The notes under the pieces are model-generated. The model ran no database searches. It was not told where the DNA came from and saw nothing but the letters and a program-made list of their open reading frames with translations. A stretch of 64,000 bases of DNA, taken from contig NZ_JAPNUE010000004.1 of assembly GCF_026626305.1 (NCBI RefSeq), forward strand, positions 186,001 through 250,000, written 5' to 3'. Source of the DNA: Frigidibacter sp. RF13 (GTDB taxonomy: Bacteria > Pseudomonadota > Alphaproteobacteria > Rhodobacterales > Rhodobacteraceae). Below are positions 18,073 through 25,572 of the stretch, piece after piece. Each line of letters begins with the position of its first letter. Position 1 is the first letter of the stretch. The translations under genes and the position numbers were made by a program.

Positions 18073-20187
18073 ATGCTTCGTATGTTCAAGTCCTCCACGG
18101 CTCTGGTTGCGAGCCTCTCGATCGTGGTGCCGAATGGTGCCGTCTTCGCGCAAGAAAGTACGCCGGACATGAGCCCGGCGATGATCTGTGCCGACGGGTC
18201 TCAGCTGCCTTGTGCGGACGGGGTTGAGCCTATTGCCGCCATGATCTGCGCCGACGGCGCCGCGCTTCCGTGTGCGGAAGGCGTACAGGAGATCGCCGCA
18301 CTGGTCTGCGCCGACGGCGCGGAATTGCCCTGTGCCGAGGGTGTCGAGGCGATCCCGGCGCCCGTCGGCGAACCGATGCCGGAAGCGGCTGTCGATCCGG
18401 CGCCCGAGGCGGCGCCCGATGTCACGCCCGAGCCCGCCGCCGAACCGGTTCCGGAGCCTGCACCTGAAGCGTCCCCCGAGGCCGCAGAACCTGCGCCCGA
18501 GGCTGTTGAACCTGCCCCAGAGGCCGCAGAGCCTGCGCCCGAAACCGTCGAACCGGCCCCGGAAGCGGTGACAGAGAGCCCCGCCACCGAGGAGCCTCCC
18601 GCTATCGACGAGGGCACATCGACAGACCCCGCGCCGGCCGAGCCGGTTGTCGATCCCGTACCTGCGGAGGAACAGCCTACGGCAGAGGCGCCGCCGACGG
18701 CGACAGAGATGCCGGCCGAGCAGCCCGCCGCGCCAGCCCAGGACGTGCCATCGGCCGAGGAACCTGTCGCGCCCGAAGCCGAAGCGCCCGCCGCACCCGA
18801 AGGTGCAGAGGCGCCGACCGCCGACGATCTCGAGAAGGCGCTGAGCGAAGAGCTGAACGGCGCGGAAGGCGAGCCCGCACCAGAGGCGGCAGCCGAACCC
18901 GTACCCGAGGCGGCACCCGACAGCACGGCCGAGCAGGCCGCCGAGACGCCGACCGAGCCGGCAGACCTGCCCGTGGTGAATTCGGCCACCGCAGATATCG
19001 CCGAGGAACTGGCGGCCGAGGGCAATCTTCCCTCTGCCGAGGTCGTGCCGGAGTTGCCGGTCCAACCCGATGCGGAAAGCGGTGAAGCCCCGGTTGCCGA
19101 AGCGGCGCAGATCCTGACCGAGGCCGCTGGCGGCGAAGCAGCCGCGTCGGCCACCGCCGAGGTTCCGGCCGAGTCCGTCACCCAGATCACCGAAGAAGAG
19201 GTAACGGAGGCTACCGCCCGTTCCTCGTCCGAGGATTTTGCCAACAAGGTGAATGAGGTCGCCGGCGCTGCCGCGGCTGCAAATGTCGCCCAGCCTCAGG
19301 TGGTGGAACGCAAGAAGGGCCTCTCGGATACCGAGAAGCTGCTGCTTCTTGGCGCCGGGGCGCTCGTGGTCGGTGCGATCTTGTCGAACAACCGCAAGGT
19401 CGAGATGAACTCGGGCGACCGGGTGATCGTCAGCCGTGACGGTCAGTATTCGGTGCTGAAGGACGATGACGCCCTTCTGCGCCAGCCGGGCGCGAAAGTG
19501 CGCACCGAAACCTTCCGTGACGGCTCGACCCGTACGACCGTGACCCGGACCGACGGGACGCGCATCGTCACGATCCGCGATGCCGAACAGCGCGTTCTGC
19601 GCCGCGTCCATATCGCCGAAGACGGCACGGAGACGCGACTGATCGACGATCTCGCGACCTATGAGCCTGTCGTGGTCAGCACGCTGCCGAAGAGCCGCCC
19701 GTCGCCCATCGAGGTGACGACGGCCGACGAAGACGCCCTGCGCGTGGCGCTGGCAACCCAAAGCGACGCGGGCCGCCGCTTCAGCCTCTCGCAGGTCCGC
19801 AACATCTGGGAAGTGCGCTCGCTGGTGCCGGTCATCGACCTTGACACGATCACGTTCGAAACGGGTTCCGCTGCGATCCGGCCCGATCAGGCCAAGGCGC
19901 TGGCGGGCTTGGGCAAGCTGATCCAGGCCTATATCCGCAAGGACCCGTCCGAAGTGTTCCTGATCGAGGGCCATACCGATGCGGTCGGCGGTGCCGCCTA
20001 CAATCTCGCCCTGTCCGACCGCCGGGCGGAATCGGTCGCGCTGGCGCTCACGGAATATTTCGGCGTCCCGCCGGAGAATATGGTGGTGCAGGGCTATGGC
20101 GAATCCTTCCTGAAGGTCCAGAGCCAGGGCGACGAACGCGCCAACCGCCGTGCGAGCGTCCGCCGGATCACCTCGCTTCTGCGCTGA
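18073..20187 (+). CDS. Large OmpA-family protein with Cys repeats and Pro/Ala/Glu linker
   Basis: A 704-residue secreted protein with a signal peptide (1-26, ending AVFA). Residues 37-96 are three exact-length 20-residue repeats, each carrying CADG and PCA(D/E)G, giving six cysteines. Residues ~97-330 are a low-complexity Pro/Ala/Glu linker. A hydrophobic stretch LLLLGAGALVVGAIL lies near 430. The C-terminal ~130 residues are an OmpA peptidoglycan-binding domain (FETGSAAIRPDQAKAL, IEGHTDAVGGAAYNLALSDRRA, YGES). It probably tethers the envelope to peptidoglycan. AAGGGGAAATCC precedes the ATG; terminator at 20210. Confidence 0.88.
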   Translation: MLRMFKSSTALVASLSIVVPNGAVFAQESTPDMSPAMICADGSQLPCADGVEPIAAMICADGAALPCAEGVQEIAALVCADGAELPCAEGVEAIPAPVGEPMPEAAVDPAPEAAPDVTPEPAAEPVPEPAPEASPEAAEPAPEAVEPAPEAAEPAPETVEPAPEAVTESPATEEPPAIDEGTSTDPAPAEPVVDPVPAEEQPTAEAPPTATEMPAEQPAAPAQDVPSAEEPVAPEAEAPAAPEGAEAPTADDLEKALSEELNGAEGEPAPEAAAEPVPEAAPDSTAEQAAETPTEPADLPVVNSATADIAEELAAEGNLPSAEVVPELPVQPDAESGEAPVAEAAQILTEAAGGEAAASATAEVPAESVTQITEEEVTEATARSSSEDFANKVNEVAGAAAAANVAQPQVVERKKGLSDTEKLLLLGAGALVVGAILSNNRKVEMNSGDRVIVSRDGQYSVLKDDDALLRQPGAKVRTETFRDGSTRTTVTRTDGTRIVTIRDAEQRVLRRVHIAEDGTETRLIDDLATYEPVVVSTLPKSRPSPIEVTTADEDALRVALATQSDAGRRFSLSQVRNIWEVRSLVPVIDLDTITFETGSAAIRPDQAKALAGLGKLIQAYIRKDPSEVFLIEGHTDAVGGAAYNLALSDRRAESVALALTEYFGVPPENMVVQGYGESFLKVQSQGDERANRRASVRRITSLLR

Positions 20188-20209
20188 TCATCCCTCTTGG
20201 CGCGGCCGG

Positions 20210-20236
20210 GCGGCCCCTTTGGGGGCCGCTCTTCTT
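20210..20236 (+). terminator. Intrinsic terminator of the OmpA-family gene
   Basis: GCGGCCCC (20210-20217) and GGGGCCGC (20222-20229) form an 8-pair stem with a TTTG loop followed by TCTTCTT. Confidence 0.8.
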
Positions 20237-20303
20237 ATGCGCAAGCTTCGGGTCGCCCGCGTGCGGTCCCGGTGGCAGGGTGGTCCGGTGAAAGGAGCCA
20301 TCC

Positions 20304-20777
20304 ATGAGCCTACATTTCGAACCGATCCCAACCGCCCAAGTCCGCGCGATCCGCGCCGGTGGACCTGACGCCAACGGCATGCCCGCCGAGCGCGGCTTCA
20401 TCTCCGAAGGGCGGGGCGAGCCCTGCCGCCATTGCCTGAGCCAAGTGCCGACGGGCCGAGAATTCTTGATCCTCGCCCACCGACCCTTCCCTGACCTGCA
20501 GCCTTATGCCGAATGCGGGCCGATTTTCCTTTGTGCCGACGATTGCCCGGCCTGGGAGGGGGAGGGCGTGCCACCGATGCTGACCATGTCGGAAGACTAT
20601 CTCCTCAAAGGCTACCGCGCGAACCACAGGATCTTCTACGGGACCGGCAAGGTCGTGCCGCGTGCCGAGGTCAGCGCCTATGCCGAGGTGCTGCTGGCCG
20701 ATCCGGATGTCGCCTATGTCGATGTCCGTTCGGCCCGTAACAATTGCTTCCAATTGCGCATACGCCGGCGTGATTGA
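20304..20777 (+). CDS. DUF1203 domain protein
   Basis: A 157-residue soluble protein. It starts MSLHFEPIPTAQVRAIRAGG and contains EPCRHCLSQVPTGREFLILAH with a CxxC, then GPIFLCADDCPAW with a second Cys pair, the pattern of DUF1203. The C-terminus VDVRSARNNCFQLRIRR is also characteristic. The four N-terminal cysteines could bind a metal, but that is inference. GGTGAAAGGAGCC gives the ribosome site. Its stop codon lies inside the FNR-box-like palindrome at 20774, so that site serves something downstream rather than this gene. Confidence 0.88.
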   Translation: MSLHFEPIPTAQVRAIRAGGPDANGMPAERGFISEGRGEPCRHCLSQVPTGREFLILAHRPFPDLQPYAECGPIFLCADDCPAWEGEGVPPMLTMSEDYLLKGYRANHRIFYGTGKVVPRAEVSAYAEVLLADPDVAYVDVRSARNNCFQLRIRRRD

Positions 20778-20787
20778 CATAGATCAA
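20774..20787. promoter_or_regulatory. FNR/FnrL-type binding site
   Basis: TTGACATAGATCAA matches the FNR-family consensus TTGAT-N4-ATCAA at 9 of 10 positions. Its centre (20780.5) is 41.5 bases before a predicted start at about 20822, with TAGACT at 20810-20815 as the -10 element. This is class II FNR promoter geometry, so the site predicts activation under low oxygen. No protein-coding gene follows on the plus strand. Confidence 0.7.
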
Positions 20788-20821
20788 GAGGTGGCCGCGG
20801 GGAATCGGCTAGACTGAAGGG

Positions 20822-20945
20822 GCAGGGCGATCTCTCCCTTCACCGCTTCGCGGTAGCCGTTGATCGCCCGGTCCCGGACAGGCTCCCTCCCTTCCGCCTG
20901 TCTGAATCCTTCGCTGCGGGCCTAAGTGCCCGCAGCGCCTTTCTC
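20822..20945 (+). ncRNA. Candidate FNR-activated small RNA
   Basis: About 120 nt between the FNR-type promoter and a terminator. Structure visible by eye: stem 20825-20832/20862-20869 (8 pairs) enclosing hairpin ACCGC-TTC-GCGGT at 20842-20854 and an unpaired CU-rich TCTCCCTTC; then stem 20875-20883/20896-20904 with a 12-base loop TCCCTCCCTTCC; then a terminator stem 20912-20921/20928-20937 followed by CCTTTCTC. The CU-rich single-stranded parts could pair with ribosome binding sites, as in FnrS-like or CcsR-like regulators. It lies between convergent genes. No homologue was identified. Confidence 0.6.
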
Positions 20946-21315
20946 ACAAGATCCCTTGCGCCGCGATCATCAGCGCGCCCATTGCCAGCGGATAGGTCCC
21001 GTCGACCAATGCGGCGCCCATGGTTTTCTGGCTGAAGAGTCTGCCCGCGAACTGCAGGACGCCTACCGCGAGGATCGCGGCGAGGGCCGTCCAGAGATCA
21101 TTCCGGACCGCCGTCAGCCCCACCACAAACGCAAGGAAGAAGGTGCCCGCAAGCTGCGCCAGCATGGCGGCGACGGGCGGGCGCGCGGGCGGCGAGATAT
21201 TGTGGCTGCCCGCCGCCCAGATCCGACCGAAAAGCGGGCCGAACCAGACCATGCCAAGTGCGAAGGCGGCGGCGGTGCCCAGAAGAACCGCAGGCCAGTT
21301 GATGCCGGTCTCCAT
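20944..21315 (-). CDS. DUF1761 membrane protein
   Basis: A 123-residue inner-membrane protein with four hydrophobic helices, starting METGINWPAVLLGTAAAFALG and including GMVWFGPLFGRIWAAG, typical of DUF1761. It is the last gene of a minus-strand operon with an SRPBCC protein and an ArsR regulator; 9 bases separate it from the gene upstream. Function is unknown; the operon pairing suggests a stress or small-molecule response. Confidence 0.85.
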   Translation of the reverse strand: METGINWPAVLLGTAAAFALGMVWFGPLFGRIWAAGSHNISPPARPPVAAMLAQLAGTFFLAFVVGLTAVRNDLWTALAAILAVGVLQFAGRLFSQKTMGAALVDGTYPLAMGALMIAAQGIL

Positions 21316-21324
21316 GTCCTCTCC

Positions 21325-21747
21325 TCAGGCTGCGAGCTTGCCGAGCACGTCGAGGATCCGTCCCCAACCCGCCTCGTGATTGTCGCGCGATTCGTCGCTT
21401 GGGAAGCGCACATGGGTCAGCGTCACTTTCGTTCCAGTCGCCTCGGGCGCGAGGTCGATCGTCACTTCGCTGTCGTCGGCGGAGAAGGGCGATTCCCAGC
21501 CGAAGCGGATGCGGCTGTGCGGGGTCAGCTCGTGATAGGTGCCCGCGTGGGGAATATCGCGCTCGCCCACCCGCATGATCATCGAAAACCTCCCGCCCAC
21601 CCTTGGATCGGTCGTGCAGTCGGTGACGGTGACGCCTTCGGCGGGCAGCATGAACCGCGCGAGCGTCTCGGCGTTCAGCCAGGCGTCATACACTTTTCTC
21701 GCCGGGGCCGCGATCGTGCGGCTGACGGTCAGTCTGAGGTCGCTCAT
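21325..21747 (-). CDS. SRPBCC (AHSA1-like) protein
   Basis: A 140-residue START/Bet v1-like ligand-binding protein of the AHSA1 (activator of Hsp90 ATPase C-terminal) branch. VSRTIAAPARKVYDAWLNAE is the classic first strand and helix, and GTKVTLTHVRFPSDESRDNHEAGW with GWGRILDVLGKL forms the last helix. Ligand is unknown. Its start overlaps the ArsR gene by 62 bases, which is long but common for ArsR-SRPBCC pairs. GAGGAGGCACAAG is the ribosome site within arsR. Confidence 0.88.
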   Translation of the reverse strand: MSDLRLTVSRTIAAPARKVYDAWLNAETLARFMLPAEGVTVTDCTTDPRVGGRFSMIMRVGERDIPHAGTYHELTPHSRIRFGWESPFSADDSEVTIDLAPEATGTKVTLTHVRFPSDESRDNHEAGWGRILDVLGKLAA

Positions 21748-22081
21748 CTTGTGCCTCCTCGGTCAGAACCTCGTTCAGGGCATCGAGCGTGAGCGACCAG
21801 ACAGAGCGCAGCCGGGCGAACCAGCGATCAATCTCCCGGACCGGTTCGAGGTCGATCTCGATCAGATGCTCGCGCCAGACGGTGCGGCGGTGAACGAGAC
21901 CGGCGGCTTCCAGGACCTTGATATGCTTGGACACGGCATTAAGGCTCATGTCGAAGCGCCTGGCGATATCCGTTACCCTGAGCGCGCCTTCCTGCGCCAG
22001 AAAGGTCAGGATCGCGCGCCGCGTCGGGTCGGACGCCGCCTTCAGGATCTCCGTCAGCGAATCGTCTGTTCGCTCAACCAT
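21686..22081 (-). CDS. ArsR-family transcriptional regulator
   Basis: 131 residues with a winged helix: LTEILKAASDPTRRAILTFLAQ, then ALRVTDIARRFDMSLNAVSKHIKVLEAAGLV. There are no obvious cysteine metal ligands in the recognition helix (no CVC), so it belongs to the non-metal ArsR group that is regularly paired with SRPBCC proteins. It probably represses its own operon (arsR-SRPBCC-DUF1761). The operator is not evident in the 56 bases before rlmJ. Confidence 0.9.
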   Translation of the reverse strand: MVERTDDSLTEILKAASDPTRRAILTFLAQEGALRVTDIARRFDMSLNAVSKHIKVLEAAGLVHRRTVWREHLIEIDLEPVREIDRWFARLRSVWSLTLDALNEVLTEEAQDERPQTDRQPHDRGPGEKSV

Positions 22082-22137
22082 ATGGTGGAATTACTCTTCG
22101 CAACACATTCAGTCAACCATTTAGATGAATGAAAGGA

Positions 22138-22926
22138 TCACCGACGGTTTCCAACCAGCCGGTCCAGCCGCGCTGCCTCGACTTCTGTCCCGAAAGGTGT
22201 GTTGACGATGAACATGCCCGATCCCACCATCCCGTGCCCATCGCGGGCGGGGGGAAAGCGCAGTTCGTGCTGCAGGACTTTTGGGAAGTTCATGGCGGCG
22301 AGGGCCGCTGTCATCGGCCTGTGCCGCCCGTCAGTAAGGATCGGATACCAGAGCGCGATGGTGCCGACGTTCCATTTGCGGTGGATCGCGGCGATGCGTT
22401 TGGGGATCATCTCGTAATCGGCCTTCACCTCCCAGGACGGGTCGATCAGCATCAGCCCCCGGCGCGGCTCGGGCGGGGTGAGGGCAAGCGCCATATCCAT
22501 CCCGTCGGCCTTCCGGCAAGCCACCGGCCAGGGCAGCATCACGGCCAGAAGCGCCTCATATTCCTGCGGGTGCAGTTCGCAGACCGTTGCCCGGTCGTCG
22601 GGCCTTAGGAGATGGGCGGCGACCAGCGGCGAGCCGGGATAGGCGCGCGGCCCGTGGTCGCGTCGCACGGCCGTCAGCACGCGCGCATAGGGGTGATCCT
22701 TCGGAAACCAGCCCTTCGCCTCGGCCAAGTCGATCCCCACCGCCGCCTCGCCGGTCTTCGCGGCCTCGGCGCTGCCCAGATCGTAAAGGCCGCGTCCGGC
22801 ATGGGTCTCGATATAGCTGAAAGGTTTGTCCTTCTTGCCCAGATAGTCGAGCATCACGGCAAGCAGCGCGTGCTTCTGCACATCGGCCATGTTCCCGGCG
22901 TGATAGGCATGTTGATAGGAAAGCAT
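22138..22926 (-). CDS. rlmJ: 23S rRNA (adenine-2030-N6)-methyltransferase
   Basis: 262 residues opening MLSYQHAYHAGNMADVQKHA, the hallmark N-terminus of RlmJ. SAM-binding and catalytic regions are SYIETHAGRGLYDL and LIDPSWEVKADYEMI. In E. coli the catalytic motif is DPPY; here it reads DPSW, keeping Asp-Pro and an aromatic residue. It methylates A2030 of 23S rRNA. The frame continues upstream of 22926, but the conserved MLSYQHA start fixes the N-terminus. Downstream end abuts the arsR start region, 56 bases apart. Confidence 0.93.
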   Translation of the reverse strand: MLSYQHAYHAGNMADVQKHALLAVMLDYLGKKDKPFSYIETHAGRGLYDLGSAEAAKTGEAAVGIDLAEAKGWFPKDHPYARVLTAVRRDHGPRAYPGSPLVAAHLLRPDDRATVCELHPQEYEALLAVMLPWPVACRKADGMDMALALTPPEPRRGLMLIDPSWEVKADYEMIPKRIAAIHRKWNVGTIALWYPILTDGRHRPMTAALAAMNFPKVLQHELRFPPARDGHGMVGSGMFIVNTPFGTEVEAARLDRLVGNRR

Positions 22927-22954
22927 CGTCCCTCCGGCGGTCTCGGCCCCGGGG

Positions 22955-24265
22955 TCAGCGGTCCGGCGCTTCCCAGTCGGCGGGGGGCACATTGCGCCGT
23001 CTGAGGCGAATGGCAAGCCCAAGCGCCACGCCGACGCCGATCGCGACCGTGAGGTCAACGAGAAGGGTGAGGAGCATGGTCATGACCAGCAAGACCTTGT
23101 CGGATGTCCTGAGCCGCAGATAGTGCGGCCAGTGATGCGGCTCGCTCATGTTCCAGGCGGTCAGCATCAGAAGGGCGGCAAGCGCGGGCAGGGCCATGTG
23201 ACCGACGAGCGGCCCGGCGACCAGAAGGCAGGCGAGCAGCACAATTGCATGAATCATCCCGGCCACCGGCGTCTGGGCGCCCGCACGGACATTCGTGGCC
23301 GTCCGTGCGATCGCGCCGGTCGCGGGCAACCCTGCCACCAGAGACGAGGCAAGGTTCGCCCAGCCCTGCGCCAGGAGTTCCGCGTTCGGGCGATGGCGGC
23401 TTTGAAGCATCCGGTCGGCGACCATCGCGGAGAGAAGCGATTCCACGCCCGCCAGGAAGGCGATGATCAGGGCCGACGGGAAAAGCGCGACCAGACGTCC
23501 GGGCGACAGGTCTGGCAGCCCCGGCATCGGCAGCCGGTCCGGCAGGGCGCCGAAGCGGCCTTCCAGCGTCTCGACCGGCAGGGCGAAGGCCCAGACAAGG
23601 GCCGAGGTAAGGCCGACCGCAACGATCAGGCCAGGCCAGCGCGGGAAGAGGCGCCTGAGGAGGATGATCAGCCCGAGGGTGGAAAGGCCGATGCCGAGCG
23701 CCCAGGGATTGACCGCGCCGCGCGCCGCCCAGAGCACCGGCAGCTTTTCCAGGAAGTCGGCGGGCATATGGCCGAGGCTCAGCCCGAGGAAATCGGCGAT
23801 CTGGCTGGTGGCGATGATCAGCGCGATACCAATAGTGAAACCGTTGACCACCGGCTCGGGGATATATTGGATCAGGTTTCCGGCCCTGAGATAACCGGCG
23901 CAAAGAAGGATCAGGCCCGCCATGAAAGTGGCCGTCACCAGCCCGCCATAGCCATGTTCGGCTATGACCGAAAAGACCACGACGATGAACGCGCCGGTCG
24001 GCCCGCCGATCTGCACCCGGCTGCCGCCGAGCGCCGATATGAGGAAGCCCGCGATGATCGCCGTGATCAGCCCGTCCGCAGGCGTCGCCCCCGAGGCAAT
24101 GGCAATCGCGAGGCTGAGCGGCAGCGCCACCATCGCCACCGTGAGACCGGCGAAAAGATCGGCCCGGAAGGTCGCGAGACTATAGCTGGGAAGCGTGTCG
24201 GACAGAGCGGGGCGCACGGCTGGACCTGAGATAGGATCAGCCGCAGAGTTCCATGTTTCCCGCAA
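22955..24265 (-). CDS. SulP-family anion permease lacking a STAS domain
   Basis: A 436-residue transporter with about 12 membrane segments. FRADLFAGLTVAMVALPLSL is the SulP signature start, followed by GGSRVQIGGPTGAFIVV and later NIRAG-like NVRAGAQTPVAGM. The protein ends IRLRRRNVPPADWEAPDR right after the last helix, so the cytoplasmic STAS domain of typical ~550-residue SulP proteins is missing. It could carry sulfate, bicarbonate or another anion. It is 28 bases upstream of rlmJ on the same strand. A GTG a few codons into the frame is an alternative start. Confidence 0.85.
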   Translation of the reverse strand: MRETWNSAADPISGPAVRPALSDTLPSYSLATFRADLFAGLTVAMVALPLSLAIAIASGATPADGLITAIIAGFLISALGGSRVQIGGPTGAFIVVVFSVIAEHGYGGLVTATFMAGLILLCAGYLRAGNLIQYIPEPVVNGFTIGIALIIATSQIADFLGLSLGHMPADFLEKLPVLWAARGAVNPWALGIGLSTLGLIILLRRLFPRWPGLIVAVGLTSALVWAFALPVETLEGRFGALPDRLPMPGLPDLSPGRLVALFPSALIIAFLAGVESLLSAMVADRMLQSRHRPNAELLAQGWANLASSLVAGLPATGAIARTATNVRAGAQTPVAGMIHAIVLLACLLVAGPLVGHMALPALAALLMLTAWNMSEPHHWPHYLRLRTSDKVLLVMTMLLTLLVDLTVAIGVGVALGLAIRLRRRNVPPADWEAPDR

Positions 24266-24301
24266 TTTGGAAAGGGATTTGCGCCCCTGTGGCTGGCGCG
24301 C

Positions 24302-24334
24302 GAAAACAGAAAGGGCCCCGATAGGGGGCCCTTT
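24302..24334 (-). terminator. Intrinsic terminator of infC
   Basis: On the minus strand AAAGGGCCCC and its complement (24325-24334 with 24310-24319) form a 10-pair stem with a CTATC loop, followed by CTGTTTT. It separates infC from sulP. Confidence 0.85.
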
Positions 24335-24355
24335 GCGTCCGTCTGCCGAAAGGTC

Positions 24356-24895
24356 TTACTTCGGCGCGATCATCATCACCATCTGGCGGCCTTCGAGCTT
24401 CGGCATCTGCTCGATCTTTCCGGTCTCGGCCACATCGGCCGCCACGCGGTTCAGAAGCTCAAGCCCCAGTTCCTGGTGCGCCATTTCGCGGCCGCGGAAG
24501 CGGAGCGTGATCTTCACCTTGTCGCCTTCGCCGAGGAACTTCTGCACCGAGCGCATCTTGACGTCATAGTCATGCGTATCAGTGCCGGGGCGGAACTTGA
24601 TTTCCTTGATCTCGATGATCTTCTGCTTCTTGCGCGCTTCGGCCTCGCGCTTCTGCGTCTCGTATTTGTACTTGCCGAAATCCATGATCTTGCAGACCGG
24701 CGGCTCGGCATTGGGCGAAATCTCGACAAGATCGAGCCCGGCCTCCTCGGCCAGTTGCATCGCCTTGAACGGGGTCACGACCCCGACATTCTCGCCATCC
24801 GCGCCGATGAGGCGGATTTCCGGGGCGCGGATACGGTCGTTCACGCGGGGGCCGGTATCTCGTTGCGGCGGGGCGTTGTGCGGTCTGCGGGCTAT
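24356..24895 (-). CDS. infC: Translation initiation factor IF-3 with ATA start
   Basis: IF-3 binds the 30S subunit and discriminates against wrong start codons. The N-domain [20 protein letters not shown] and the C-domain [16 protein letters not shown] and MVMMIAPK are present. The frame can be opened at GTG (24844), but 17 codons upstream lies an ATA at 24893-24895 preceded by AGAAGGAA at optimal spacing, and the extra residues [17 protein letters not shown] match the known alphaproteobacterial IF-3 N-terminus. Full length is then 179 residues. A non-canonical start is the classic device by which IF-3 represses its own translation. Confidence 0.95.
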   Translation of the reverse strand: MARRPHNAPPQRDTGPRVNDRIRAPEIRLIGADGENVGVVTPFKAMQLAEEAGLDLVEISPNAEPPVCKIMDFGKYKYETQKREAEARKKQKIIEIKEIKFRPGTDTHDYDVKMRSVQKFLGEGDKVKITLRFRGREMAHQELGLELLNRVAADVAETGKIEQMPKLEGRQMVMMIAPK

Positions 24896-25081
24896 GGCGG
24901 CGTTCCTTCTTTTGTTGCCGGTAAAGTGCGCGGAAAATAGACGCGCGCGCCGCCGCTTTCAACCCGGATTCCGAGGGTGCGCTTCGGGGCAATTCCCTTT
25001 CCAAACAGGCGATTTTCTGTCATAGCGGGCCCGCAGCGCGCGGGACAGACAGAAAAGCGCGCGACTTTGGGAAGGATTATC

Positions 25082-25507
25082 ATGAACAGAAACGTCATCA
25101 TCGCGCTGATCATCGCCATCCTCGCCGGTGGCGGCTACTGGTACTACACTGGTCAGCAGCGCGCTGCGGAAGAAGCGGCAGCCGCCGCGAAAGCCGCTGA
25201 AGAGGCTGCCGCCGCCGCCAAGAAGGCCGAGGAAGAAGCCGCCGCCAAGGCCGCCGAAGAGGCTGCTGCCGCCGCGAAGGCTGCCGAAGAGGCCGCCGCC
25301 AAGGCCGCCGAAGAGGCTGCTGCGGCCGCTGCCGCTGCCGCCGAGGCCGCGCCCTTCGACGCCGATGCGCTGATCGCCTCGATCGATGGCTCGTCGCTTG
25401 ACGATGCGACCAAGGCAACGCTGAAAGCCGCCGTCGAAGCCGCCCGTGCCAATCCGGCGCTGGTGCAGGCCGCGGTCGATCAGGTCAAGGCCGCGCTCGG
25501 TCAGTAA
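25082..25507 (+). CDS. Membrane-anchored Ala/Glu/Lys coiled-coil protein
   Basis: 141 residues. MNRNVIIALIIAILAGGGYW is an uncleaved membrane anchor or signal (residues 4-24). It is followed by about 60 residues of near-pure Ala/Glu/Lys repeats (EEAAAAAK AAEEAAAAAKK), a continuous alpha-helix or coiled coil, and a globular C-terminal ~50 residues (DADALIASIDGSSLDDATKATL). TolA-like proteins have this anchor-helix-domain layout, but the C-terminal domain is not recognisably TolA. GGGAAGGATTATC precedes the ATG. It is divergent from infC and followed by a terminator. Confidence 0.75.
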   Translation: MNRNVIIALIIAILAGGGYWYYTGQQRAAEEAAAAAKAAEEAAAAAKKAEEEAAAKAAEEAAAAAKAAEEAAAKAAEEAAAAAAAAAEAAPFDADALIASIDGSSLDDATKATLKAAVEAARANPALVQAAVDQVKAALGQ

Positions 25508-25523
25508 TCGCCGTCAGACATGC

Positions 25524-25560
25524 AAAACCGCGCCGGGTGACCGGCGCGGTTTTCTCTTTT
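25524..25560 (+). terminator. Intrinsic terminator of the coiled-coil protein gene
   Basis: AAAACCGCGCCGG (25524-25536) pairs with 25541-25553 around a GTGA loop and CTCTTTT follows. Confidence 0.9.
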
Positions 25561-25572
25561 CGGACCTCTGGC

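Noticed and set aside
18019..19974. 651-residue minus-strand Gly/Arg-rich frame opposite the OmpA gene
   Set aside because: Mirror of the Pro/Ala/Glu low-complexity region; no start signal and no recognisable domain.
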